Shown here: positions 20,285 through 27,033 of the stretch, in pieces | How the letters are laid out: each line of letters starts with the position of its first letter | Position numbering within the stretch: position 1 is the first letter of the stretch | Source: Citrobacter amalonaticus | GTDB taxonomy: Bacteria > Pseudomonadota > Gammaproteobacteria > Enterobacterales > Enterobacteriaceae | Assembly: GCF_002918555.1 (NCBI RefSeq) | Contig: NZ_PQMB01000006.1 | Coordinates: forward strand, 1-64,000 | DNA length: 64,000 nt | Reading direction: 5' to 3' | Made by a program: the position numbers and the translations under genes | The notes under the pieces: generated by a model | What the model was told of the DNA's origin: nothing | The model's database searches: none | The model's input: only the letters and a program-made list of their open reading frames with translations

Positions 20285-21214
20285 TCAATCTTGAGCGTTT
20301 TTTGTCCATTCAGGTAGTTTGATAAGAGTGAATCTCGGTCTTCCTTCGCCGATAGTCTTTTTAGAAAATGTAGCTTTAGCCTTCACGCCTAAGTGTCTAT
20401 TGATAACGTTCGGATCCTCAATAGACCTGTCAATTTTTGCGGTTTTTATCTCGGTACAACCTAGTTCGATAAACTCGCATTGGCGTTTATTTGGTAGAGT
20501 ACCTAAGAAGAAAATATCTGCCTCGATAATCTCCTGTTTTATGTTGTCACTTCCTAATAGCTTATACGTATTTTCAAGCTGCTTTGGCTCTCGGAAAGAG
20601 ATACTATAGTTGTTGTTTTTTAGAGTAAAAACAGTTTTATTTTCATATAGATAATGAATAAACCCTCTGATTTTATCTAATGCTCTTTGATCAAGATCTT
20701 CAAGGGCATCGGATAGTTTTTCATTATCACCATCTAAGCTGGCTTGTAAAATTTGTTGGGTCTTTTCTAAGGCCTTTGATACAGGAGTTTGCTCATCAAA
20801 ATAGAGAGGTGCATCTGGTCTGAATTCCTCTAACACAAAGCCAAAAGAGCCCCTGGCCGCAGATGTAATCATTAAATGATTGTTTTCAATGTTTGGTATT
20901 TTTCCTGATGAAGGTAGTGGACCATTGAATGCGCTAGCAACGTACGCTATTGCATCATTGAAAAATGATAGTGCTTTTGTGCCGAATGATGCAGAAATGC
21001 CATGGGTCCCCATTACTGTAGGGCCTTTGAATGTGAGAACTGCATTGGTCGGCTCGTGTTTCAAGAGGTTTGCTTCTGAAATTATACTCTCAACTTTCTT
21101 AAGACGAGTTTCTAAACTTCTTCTGCTAATAGAAGAGCTTTCGGGCGTGCTTTTCAATAGGTTGCTTAGTTGTTCGCGTTCACTGAGTGCGAACATATAA
21201 TCGTTACGATTCAT
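20285..21214 (-). CDS. Unrecognised 309-residue partner of the DUF6932-like protein
   Basis: I do not recognise this protein. It starts MNRNDYMFALSEREQLSNLL at an ATG preceded by AGGAGG inside the end of the upstream gene, which it overlaps by 11 bases, so the two are translationally coupled. Visible are an N-terminal helical, charged segment (residues 10-55), then LTFKGPTVMGTHGISASFG, a SARGSFGFVLEE segment near residue 120, and a basic C-terminus. There is no signal peptide or membrane span, so it is probably cytosolic. It is more AT-rich than the neighbouring phage genes. Its position downstream of cI and before PL is that of lambda rexAB, so lysogenic expression is likely. Confidence 0.75.
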   Translation of the reverse strand: MNRNDYMFALSEREQLSNLLKSTPESSSISRRSLETRLKKVESIISEANLLKHEPTNAVLTFKGPTVMGTHGISASFGTKALSFFNDAIAYVASAFNGPLPSSGKIPNIENNHLMITSAARGSFGFVLEEFRPDAPLYFDEQTPVSKALEKTQQILQASLDGDNEKLSDALEDLDQRALDKIRGFIHYLYENKTVFTLKNNNYSISFREPKQLENTYKLLGSDNIKQEIIEADIFFLGTLPNKRQCEFIELGCTEIKTAKIDRSIEDPNVINRHLGVKAKATFSKKTIGEGRPRFTLIKLPEWTKNAQD

Positions 21215-21788
21215 TGTTTGCCTCCTCAGCATTACTTGCATTAAGTATAGTTAACGCAACAACATCAAGTTGCGGGTTTAATGGGATTTGAATAAATCCC
21301 TTCCATGATAAATCACGTTTATGTGCCCACATACTGTACCAATATACAGTTCTATCGACAAGATAGTGACCCGGAGCGTCAAGCCCCTCATAGTACGAAT
21401 CTACTTGGTAATTTTTTTTAACAAAATCATGATCAAACAACTCGGGATTTCGATTTATTACAGATGAGTCATCGTCACCCGGGAGGAACTTGAAAAAAGT
21501 AACAACATCTACATCATTGGGCGAGCGTCGCTCAGTAAGTTCTATATTTTCTGTGAAACTCCCGTCAACCCACTGAAATCCATCTGTTAGTCCAACCTGG
21601 CTCAAGCATGTCCGGTATGCCAAAAAACCTTTGAGAATCTTTCTTCGTGTTGCTGTGAGAGCAAACATATTAACAAAATTCACTATGTCCATTACGTATG
21701 GAGAGCGAGCATGGCTGGTAGGGTCAGCCTCGTCTATTGGCGGAATCACTCCCATCGAATTCCACAGTGGGGTGGTCAATGTAGTCAA
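21204..21788 (-). CDS. DUF6932-like protein with a nucleotidyltransferase fold
   Basis: A 194-residue protein. DGSF (residues 75-78) followed 14 residues later by NDVDVVTFF (Asp92, Asp94) matches the polymerase-beta-type nucleotidyltransferase pattern G-S...D-x-D. Resemblance to DUF6932 proteins is from memory (PLWNSMGVIPPI start, GFLAYRTCL). The start is probably TTG at 21788: AAAGGA lies seven bases upstream, and the conserved beginning would be lost with the ATG at 21755. The gene lies 67 bases after the repressor in AT-rich DNA; TTGAAA-N17-TTAAAA could be its own promoter. Possible roles include a toxin, an RNA or protein nucleotidylating effector, or an antiphage component. Confidence 0.75.
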   Translation of the reverse strand: MTTLTTPLWNSMGVIPPIDEADPTSHARSPYVMDIVNFVNMFALTATRRKILKGFLAYRTCLSQVGLTDGFQWVDGSFTENIELTERRSPNDVDVVTFFKFLPGDDDSSVINRNPELFDHDFVKKNYQVDSYYEGLDAPGHYLVDRTVYWYSMWAHKRDLSWKGFIQIPLNPQLDVVALTILNASNAEEANNES

Positions 21789-21855
21789 TGGCGATCCTTT
21801 GTAATCATTTTAAAATTGATAATATTTTTATTTCAATCCGTTGAATTTTATTGAT

Positions 21856-22248
21856 TTATTCTAATTTTGTAATCCGACCCTTCATGTACTTCTCGTACAT
21901 AGCATCCAGCTCTTTTAGGCGTAAAGACAGCACCCTGAGGAAATTCTGCTTTTCTTCATCGCCCGGAAGCTGACGATAGAGTTCGAGCAATCTCCTTTCG
22001 TCGGACTTTAATCCGTTCTTCTCGTCGACCTCTTGGCCAAGAACCCACTCAAGACTCACCCCAAGCGCATCTGCCAGTTTTATCGCTGAGCTTTTCCCAA
22101 TTGTGCCACGTACGAACCAATTATTGACCGACTGAGCACTGACTCCGCAAATGCGGGCCATGTCTGACTTGGTCAAATTCTTAAGTTCGAGGATCTCGTT
22201 AAGCCTCTGCACTTGTGGGTGATTAATCTGATGAGTTTTTTCTTTCAT
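21856..22248 (-). CDS. CI-like prophage repressor without a protease domain
   Basis: A 130-residue regulator with an N-terminal HTH_3 domain (LTKSDMARICGVSAQSVNNWF, residues about 25-45) and a short helical tail probably used for oligomerisation. There is no S24/LexA-type Ser-Lys protease domain, so RecA-stimulated self-cleavage is not expected. It is divergent from the Cro-like gene, and the intergenic region has two operator palindromes. Its -10 (TAGAAT) lies six bases before the ATG and no ribosome site is present, so the mRNA from this promoter would be leaderless, as for lambda cI. Confidence 0.8.
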   Translation of the reverse strand: MKEKTHQINHPQVQRLNEILELKNLTKSDMARICGVSAQSVNNWFVRGTIGKSSAIKLADALGVSLEWVLGQEVDEKNGLKSDERRLLELYRQLPGDEEKQNFLRVLSLRLKELDAMYEKYMKGRITKLE

Positions 22249-22254
22249 AACATA

Positions 22255-22282
22255 ATTCTAAACCAAAAGTTTATTAGCTCAA
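22255..22282 (-). promoter_or_regulatory. Repressor-maintenance promoter (PRM-like)
   Basis: On the minus strand TTGAGC, a 16-base spacer and TAGAAT precede cI. Transcription would begin at or next to the A of the cI ATG. The operator at 22260-22272 lies over this promoter, which suggests feedback control. Confidence 0.55.
22260..22272. promoter_or_regulatory. Right operator 1 (AAAC-N5-GTTT)
   Basis: AAACCAAAAGTTT overlaps the PRM-like promoter. Same palindrome as the other three operators. Confidence 0.65.
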
Positions 22283-22293
22283 TATTCAAAATG

Positions 22294-22322
22294 TTGACAT
22301 GTGAATAAACATTTTGTTTAAT
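22294..22322 (+). promoter_or_regulatory. Early right promoter PR
   Basis: TTGACA (22294-22299), 17 bases, TTTAAT (22317-22322). Identical -35, spacing and -10 to PL, reading toward the Cro-like gene. Confidence 0.85.
22307..22319. promoter_or_regulatory. Right operator 2 (AAAC-N5-GTTT)
   Basis: AAACATTTTGTTT covers the end of the PR spacer and the -10, so bound repressor would block PR directly. Confidence 0.7.
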
Positions 22323-22347
22323 TCAATAATTGCCACTGGAGTCAAAT

Positions 22348-22566
22348 ATGAAAGCAATTGATAAAGCCATTACTAGAGCAGGAACCGCATCCCGGTTAGC
22401 CGAACTACTGGAAGTAAGCGCAATGACCATCAGTCATTGGCGGAATCGTTATCAAGGCGTGGTTCCTGCTGATCGGGTACTTCCAATTTACAGCGCTACT
22501 GGAGTGACCCCCCACGAACTGCGCCCAGATCTCTACCCCAATCCCACTGACGGTTTACCAAAGTAG
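22348..22566 (+). CDS. Cro-like regulator, YdaS family
   Basis: A 72-residue HTH protein (ASRLAELLEVSAMTISHWRN, residues about 14-33) starting at an ATG with GGAG seven bases upstream. In Rac the corresponding YdaS is a Cro-like regulator encoded next to YdaT. It is the first gene from PR. Confidence 0.8.
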   Translation: MKAIDKAITRAGTASRLAELLEVSAMTISHWRNRYQGVVPADRVLPIYSATGVTPHELRPDLYPNPTDGLPK

Positions 22567-22575
22567 GAGCTTTAT

Positions 22576-23115
22576 ATGCAGACACTTACTTATCAAAATG
22601 ATAGCGACATTCCTCGAGGGGGAATGATAAATCGCGCTCAAACATATAAGGGACCATGTCACGAAGATATTCGTGATGCCGTTCGCTCATGGGCGGGTGT
22701 AGATGGTCAGGATGTCGTTTCTGCTCTGATCATCGAAGCGTACCAGGCGCAAGGGGGAGACGAGATCACTTTCCCTGATGACCTCAGCCGACAGCGTCAG
22801 AAGCTTTTCCGCTTCCTGGACAACCATTTCAACAGCGAACGGTACCGCGAAAATGTTCGCCAGCTGACTCCGGCAATACTTACTGTTCTTCCACTCGAGT
22901 TCCGCAATCGCCTGCTACCCGAAGACAACGTAATGGCCCGTCTGGCTCGGCTGGAGAAAGAAACCAGCGAAGCGAAGATTGCCGTCGCGATGAATGCTCC
23001 ACGTCATCAGAAGCTGAAAGAGTTGAGCGAGGGGATCGTGGAGATGTACCGCGTTGACCCGGGTTTAACTGGCCCGCTGATCGAGATGGTGCAGATGATG
23101 CTGGGTGCGATGTGA
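22576..23115 (+). CDS. YdaT-like regulator in the CII position
   Basis: A 179-residue protein with the YdaT-type core (HEDIRDAVRSWAGVDGQDVV, then ALIIEAYQAQGGDE and KLFRFLDN). In Rac, YdaT is a DNA-binding protein that is toxic when overproduced and acts like a CII-type regulator. The ribosome site TAGGAG is six bases upstream of ATG. Ten bases separate it from the Cro-like gene. Confidence 0.7.
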   Translation: MQTLTYQNDSDIPRGGMINRAQTYKGPCHEDIRDAVRSWAGVDGQDVVSALIIEAYQAQGGDEITFPDDLSRQRQKLFRFLDNHFNSERYRENVRQLTPAILTVLPLEFRNRLLPEDNVMARLARLEKETSEAKIAVAMNAPRHQKLKELSEGIVEMYRVDPGLTGPLIEMVQMMLGAM

Positions 23116-23127
23116 GGGGAAACAGCA

Positions 23128-23631
23128 ATGAACCACATTAGCCAGCAGAAGGTGCGCGAATACCTTCAATACAACGCTGAAACGGGTGAGTTTCACTGGA
23201 AAGTAAGTTCAAACGGAAGAATCAAAATCGGTCAGGTTGCCGGGTGTCTTGAGTCATCTGGGTACATAAAAATTCGCATCGAAGGAAAAGCATACGGTGC
23301 CCATCGCCTGGCATGGATTTTCACCTACGGCGAAATAGGTAACCAGTTAATTGATCACATCAACGGCGATAGGGCTGATAACCGAATTTGTAATCTTCGA
23401 CCAGCTTCGGCACTGGAAAATTCCCGTAACAGGAAAGACCAGAAAAACCAGAGCGGAGCCAGAGGTGTTTACTGGAACCAACCATACGGTAAATGGCAGG
23501 CGAGTGGATTTAAAAACGGCAGGTTAATAAGCCTTGGATATTTCGAAAACAAGGAGCAGGCGATTGAAGTTGCAACAGACTTTAGGCGCAAAGAATACGG
23601 CGAGTTCTGTCCAAAACTGGAGGGGGTATGA
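23128..23631 (+). CDS. HNH homing-type endonuclease with AP2-like domain
   Basis: A 167-residue protein. The HNH core is in AHRLAWIFTYG followed by LIDHINGDRADNRICNLRPA (residues about 56-94), and the C-terminal SGARGVYWNQPYGKWQAS and LGYFENKEQAIEVA segments resemble AP2-type DNA-binding domains. Such genes are free-standing selfish nucleases in phage genomes. The stop overlaps the next start (ATGA). Confidence 0.85.
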   Translation: MNHISQQKVREYLQYNAETGEFHWKVSSNGRIKIGQVAGCLESSGYIKIRIEGKAYGAHRLAWIFTYGEIGNQLIDHINGDRADNRICNLRPASALENSRNRKDQKNQSGARGVYWNQPYGKWQASGFKNGRLISLGYFENKEQAIEVATDFRRKEYGEFCPKLEGV

Positions 23632-23892
23632 GTTGGGAAGATTTTATCGAAAAGCACGTTCGGGAAGAACTGGTCCGGCAGGGCTTTACTGCGGCAGTGG
23701 CGCAGGGGGGGGGCATTTCAGGCTGTCGATATGTACAAGCGCATGTCTCAGGCAAGTCGCAAAGGGAGGATTTTTGATGATGTTTTACGTTACGCGAAGT
23801 TATGGGCTGAGAAACAAACGTTGCCGGCGGATCGGTTTGAATCGAAACGCGCTAAACGTGGTGGTCAGCAAGGACTGTTCAGAAAAGGGTGA
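23628..23892 (+). pseudogene. Small early phage gene interrupted at a nine-G tract (possible phase-variable frame)
   Basis: Beginning MSWEDFIEKHVREELVRQGF at 23628, the frame reaches a run of nine Gs (23705-23713). As written it ends at 23777 after 49 residues with an unnatural tail. With eight Gs it continues coherently (AFQAVDMYKRMSQASRKGR, then FDDVLRYAKLWAEKQTLPAD) to a stop at 23892, giving about 87 residues. Either a slip-prone homopolymer in the phage or a sequencing error. Function unknown. Confidence 0.7.
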
Positions 23893-24003
23893 AGACCGCT
23901 GTGTTCCAGCACAGACGGCCTTCGGGTGCAATTCGTTGCGTACTCATTGCGAGGTCATTATGACAAAGAGTTTTTCAAAATACCAGGCAAGGGAGGCATA
24001 GCT

Positions 24004-25005
24004 ATGTCGAATGTCGCCTACGCCGATTTTGCGGCGCGTACCGCCGTCAGGAGCAACCGGATGGAGAACCAGAAGACCGGATTCATCCCGTTGTACCGGA
24101 GTGTACTGAAGAAGCCCTGGGCTAAAGATGTCTTCCTGCGCACACTATGGGAGAACCTTCTGCTGGGCGCCGCCCGCCAGCCCTACACGGCAAACTTTAA
24201 AGGCCGGCAGTGGCCATTACAAACCGGACAACTGGTGACCACGTCGGCAGATCTCGGGCTGAAATTATGCGACCGAAATGGGGAGCCAACAAGCCGTCAT
24301 GCAGTGGATCGAATGCTGTCTCTTTTCGTGAAAGAAGGGATGATTTCAACCGCTGGTGAGAAGAGAAAAGGCACTGTAATTACCATCACAAATTTCGCGC
24401 ATTACGCTCAAAAAATGGACGATTTACCCGCGCATAACGCCGCGCATAACAGCGAGCATAGCCCCGCGCATAACGAACCCAGTAATGGCGAGGCTTCGGG
24501 AGTGGATGCCAAGCATAACCCCGAGCATAAGGCCGCGCTTAAGCCCGAGAATCATGAACAAGAAGTAATATTAAATACTAACGTATTTAATGTACGTCAG
24601 AGAATTTCAAAAATTGTTCCTGATGCAGCTGTCCAGACTCCGAAAGGTGACAAATGGGGGACATCTGACGATCTCCGTTGTGCAGAGTGGATGCTGGCGC
24701 TGCGCCAGATCACCAAACCATCCCTGAAAAAACCGAACATGGCTGGCTGGGCGAATGATATACGCCTGATGCGCCAACTGGACGGACGCACCCACAAAGA
24801 GATTTGTGAACTGTTCCGATGGGCATGCAAAGACTCGTTCTGGTACAAAAATATTCTCTCCCCCGCAAAGCTCCGCGCCAAGTGGGACACGTTAACCCTT
24901 CACCGCGAAGACCCTACCCGCAAGCCACGCGCAGATGTCAGCGCAAACAAATCCGAAACTGGCCCGCACTGGAACAGTGCTAAAGCATGGGAGAAATTTA
25001 TATGA
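24004..25005 (+). CDS. Phage replication initiator, lambda O-like in position and organisation
   Basis: A 333-residue protein starting MSNVAYADFAARTAVRSNRM at an ATG preceded by GGAGG. A winged-helix-like N-terminal part (FIPLYRSVLKKPWAKDVFLR) is followed by a low-complexity segment with repeated AHN/EHN units (about residues 141-181) encoded by the iterons, and a C-terminal part (KPNMAGWANDIRLMRQLDGR) that would recruit the helicase loader. Its stop overlaps the P-like gene (ATGA). Function inferred from order and iterons. Confidence 0.8.
   Translation: MSNVAYADFAARTAVRSNRMENQKTGFIPLYRSVLKKPWAKDVFLRTLWENLLLGAARQPYTANFKGRQWPLQTGQLVTTSADLGLKLCDRNGEPTSRHAVDRMLSLFVKEGMISTAGEKRKGTVITITNFAHYAQKMDDLPAHNAAHNSEHSPAHNEPSNGEASGVDAKHNPEHKAALKPENHEQEVILNTNVFNVRQRISKIVPDAAVQTPKGDKWGTSDDLRCAEWMLALRQITKPSLKKPNMAGWANDIRLMRQLDGRTHKEICELFRWACKDSFWYKNILSPAKLRAKWDTLTLHREDPTRKPRADVSANKSETGPHWNSAKAWEKFI
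24428..24610. other. Phage replication origin: iterons plus AT-rich stretch inside the O-like gene
   Basis: Units resembling CCGCGCATAAC begin at 24428, 24440, 24452 and 24464, and again at 24509, 24521 and 24533, with 12-bp spacing inside each group. They are followed at about 24545-24610 by AT-rich DNA that could melt. This is the layout of lambda ori within gene O. Confidence 0.75.
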
Positions 25006-25697
25006 CCCCGGATCTTTATCGTGCGATTCAGAATCGCGACAGCGAAATGCTATCGCGCATGGCTGGCGATTCTTATGACGACAGAAAAGTTGTTAACACT
25101 GACGCTGAAGAACAGGTGGATATGCTTTTTGAAAACCTCATGCAGGTATTTCCGGCATCCACTCAGACGAACCTACGTACTGACGCTGATATTCGAGTTG
25201 CAAAGCAGCAATGGATTGCCGCTTTCGCTGAGTCAGGTATCACCTCCCGTGAGCAGCTTTCTGCCGGAATGCAGAAAGCCAGATCCAGCCAGTCACCGTT
25301 CTGGCCGTCGCCGGGTCAGTTTATTTCGTGGTGCCGTGAGGGGAGTGGTGCGCTGGGGGTCAGTGTGGACGACATCATGAGCGAATACTGGCGCTGGCGG
25401 AAACTTGTTTTTCGCTATCCGACCAGTGAGCAGTTTCCATGGAAGGATAAAAACCCGCTGTATTACCACGTCTGCCTGGAGCTTCGCCGTCGTGGAACAG
25501 AGGGACAGTTCAGTGAGAAGGAACTTATCCGAACCGCTGGTGACATCCTGCATGACTGGGAAAAGCGAGCACTGTCCGGTAAGCCGGTACCGCCAATCCG
25601 TCGCGCACTTGCAGCGCCGAAAGCAGCTACTGGCCCAACACCAGCAGAGATGCTGATGGCTCAGTACAAACAACGCAAAGACGCCGGATTAATTTGA
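25002..25697 (+). CDS. Helicase loader, lambda P-like
   Basis: A 231-residue protein, close to lambda P (233), directly coupled to the O-like gene through ATGA. Segments such as VDMLFENLMQVFPASTQ and FWPSPGQFISWCREG resemble the replication P family, which delivers host DnaB to the origin. No irregularity seen. Confidence 0.85.
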   Translation: MTPDLYRAIQNRDSEMLSRMAGDSYDDRKVVNTDAEEQVDMLFENLMQVFPASTQTNLRTDADIRVAKQQWIAAFAESGITSREQLSAGMQKARSSQSPFWPSPGQFISWCREGSGALGVSVDDIMSEYWRWRKLVFRYPTSEQFPWKDKNPLYYHVCLELRRRGTEGQFSEKELIRTAGDILHDWEKRALSGKPVPPIRRALAAPKAATGPTPAEMLMAQYKQRKDAGLI

Positions 25698-25709
25698 AAG
25701 GTGGGAAAT

Positions 25710-26018
25710 ATGAACAAGTGGAACAGAGCTGAAATCATGATCATTCGGCAATGCGCCGGGACCATGACGGTAGAAAACATTGGTCGACTTATTGGCAGAA
25801 CTGGCGCTGCTGTACGCACTAAAGCACGTGAGCAGGGCATCAAGCTGTATCTGCGCGGTGATCACCATCAGTCAGCCCGGCACCGCCAGCATGATGTTGA
25901 ACTGGCGAGGGAGTTGCACCGCGAAGGCGTGAAACGTCGGGATATTGCCGAAAAGCTGGAAATGCCGCTCAGCGCAATTAACCAGTATGTCTATTTCGAA
26001 CGGAGAGTACAGGCATGA
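25710..26018 (+). CDS. Small HTH-type DNA-binding protein
   Basis: A 102-residue protein starting MNKWNRAEIMIIRQCAGTMT. Two HTH-like stretches are visible: TVENIGRLIGRTGAAVRTKA (about residues 20-39) and KRRDIAEKLEMPLSAINQYV (about 75-94). AGGTGG precedes the ATG. The stop overlaps the next start. Role unknown; probably regulatory. Confidence 0.65.
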   Translation: MNKWNRAEIMIIRQCAGTMTVENIGRLIGRTGAAVRTKAREQGIKLYLRGDHHQSARHRQHDVELARELHREGVKRRDIAEKLEMPLSAINQYVYFERRVQA

Positions 26019-26776
26019 AACCAACATACGAAGAACTTGAGGCTAAGTGCGCTGCGCTGGCTGCTGAGAACAGCCATGCGCGTGAGCGCCACGTATTCAT
26101 CCGTGCGTTGGCAGTTTCGATTCTTGAGCATAGCGGCGGCCGCATGGACTGGCGTGGCGCAATGGAGGACGCAACCGAACTACTGCAAACGGTGGATTCA
26201 GTGTATGCAAAAACCCCAGCAACCGACGCTTTCCTGGCTGAAGTGCGGGCGCGTGCTATCAGGAGCGCCCTGAGCGAATCCTCTGATTATCTGGATACCG
26301 ACTGCGTTATGGAAAGGCTGGATATCAGCTATGAAGATGCCGAGTTACGCACATGCGGTGCTATTGAACTGCATGATGCGTTGGTTGCTGCAGATAATGA
26401 ATTACGCCAAGGAGCCGCCATGCTTCAGAGTAAAGCCGAACCTGTAACGGAGAATTACAAGTTGCGGGAACGGGTACGCCGCGAGCACGCTGAGTGGTCA
26501 GATAAGACGTTCGGCGATGTCGGTCCAGTAGGTCCACTGAAACACCTCTCGAAAGAAGCTCTTGAGGCAGCAGCAGACCCGTCCGACTCGCTGGAGTGGG
26601 CTGATATGCAGTTCCTGCTATGGGATGCTCAACGCCGCATGGGAATTTCTGACTACTTCATCACCAGAGCAATGATTGAAAAACTGGCGATAAACAAAAC
26701 GCGCCAGTGGCCTGAACCGAAAGACGGTGAGCCGCGGCTGCACATCAAAGCGGATCAGTACCAGGAGGACAAGTGA
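26015..26776 (+). CDS. Phage protein with C-terminal dATP/dGTP pyrophosphohydrolase-type domain (DUF550)
   Basis: 253 residues. The C-terminal part (about 155-250) contains REHAEWSDKTFGDVGPVGPL and SLEWADMQFLLWDAQRR, features of the DUF550 family, which includes MazG-like dATP/dGTP diphosphohydrolases. The N-terminal half begins as a coiled coil (YEELEAKCAALAAENS) and includes a separate helical region with clustered acidic residues. The fused layout is common in temperate phages. It may adjust nucleotide pools or counter host defence; not shown here. Confidence 0.7.
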   Translation: MKPTYEELEAKCAALAAENSHARERHVFIRALAVSILEHSGGRMDWRGAMEDATELLQTVDSVYAKTPATDAFLAEVRARAIRSALSESSDYLDTDCVMERLDISYEDAELRTCGAIELHDALVAADNELRQGAAMLQSKAEPVTENYKLRERVRREHAEWSDKTFGDVGPVGPLKHLSKEALEAAADPSDSLEWADMQFLLWDAQRRMGISDYFITRAMIEKLAINKTRQWPEPKDGEPRLHIKADQYQEDK

Positions 26777-27033
26777 TGGACCCGCAACTGGAATACGCCA
26801 CGAAGCGTATCGTCGAACTGGAAAGTATGTTGCTGGTGGATGTTGAGGAAACCGTCTGGCCAGACGAAGTGGAAATGGTCTACAGCCAGGTTGAAAGTTT
26901 CGGGGAGCTCCCGGCACATCACCAACGCCGCCTGAAACATCACATCAACCGCATGTGGCTGGAGAATATGCCGGTACCGTCAATTATCGCCGCGGCCCGT
27001 TCGCTGGCATGCGTGATGGGGAAATACGAGTGA
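26776..27033 (+). CDS. 85-residue phage protein of unknown function
   Basis: Starts MDPQLEYATKRIVELESMLL at an ATG overlapping the upstream stop (TGATG), with AGGAGG seven bases before. It is acidic and helical at the N-terminus. The end overlaps the GTG start of the methyltransferase. Not recognised. Confidence 0.6.
   Translation: MDPQLEYATKRIVELESMLLVDVEETVWPDEVEMVYSQVESFGELPAHHQRRLKHHINRMWLENMPVPSIIAAARSLACVMGKYE

Noticed and set aside
22576-23115. YdaT-like gene as a classical toxin of a toxin-antitoxin pair with YdaS
   Set aside because: Its position from PR fits the Cro/CII regulators of Rac-like phages, so I prefer a regulatory role.
23958-23999. 13-residue frame before the O-like gene
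   Set aside because: Too short to support as a gene; it may be a leader but there is no evidence.
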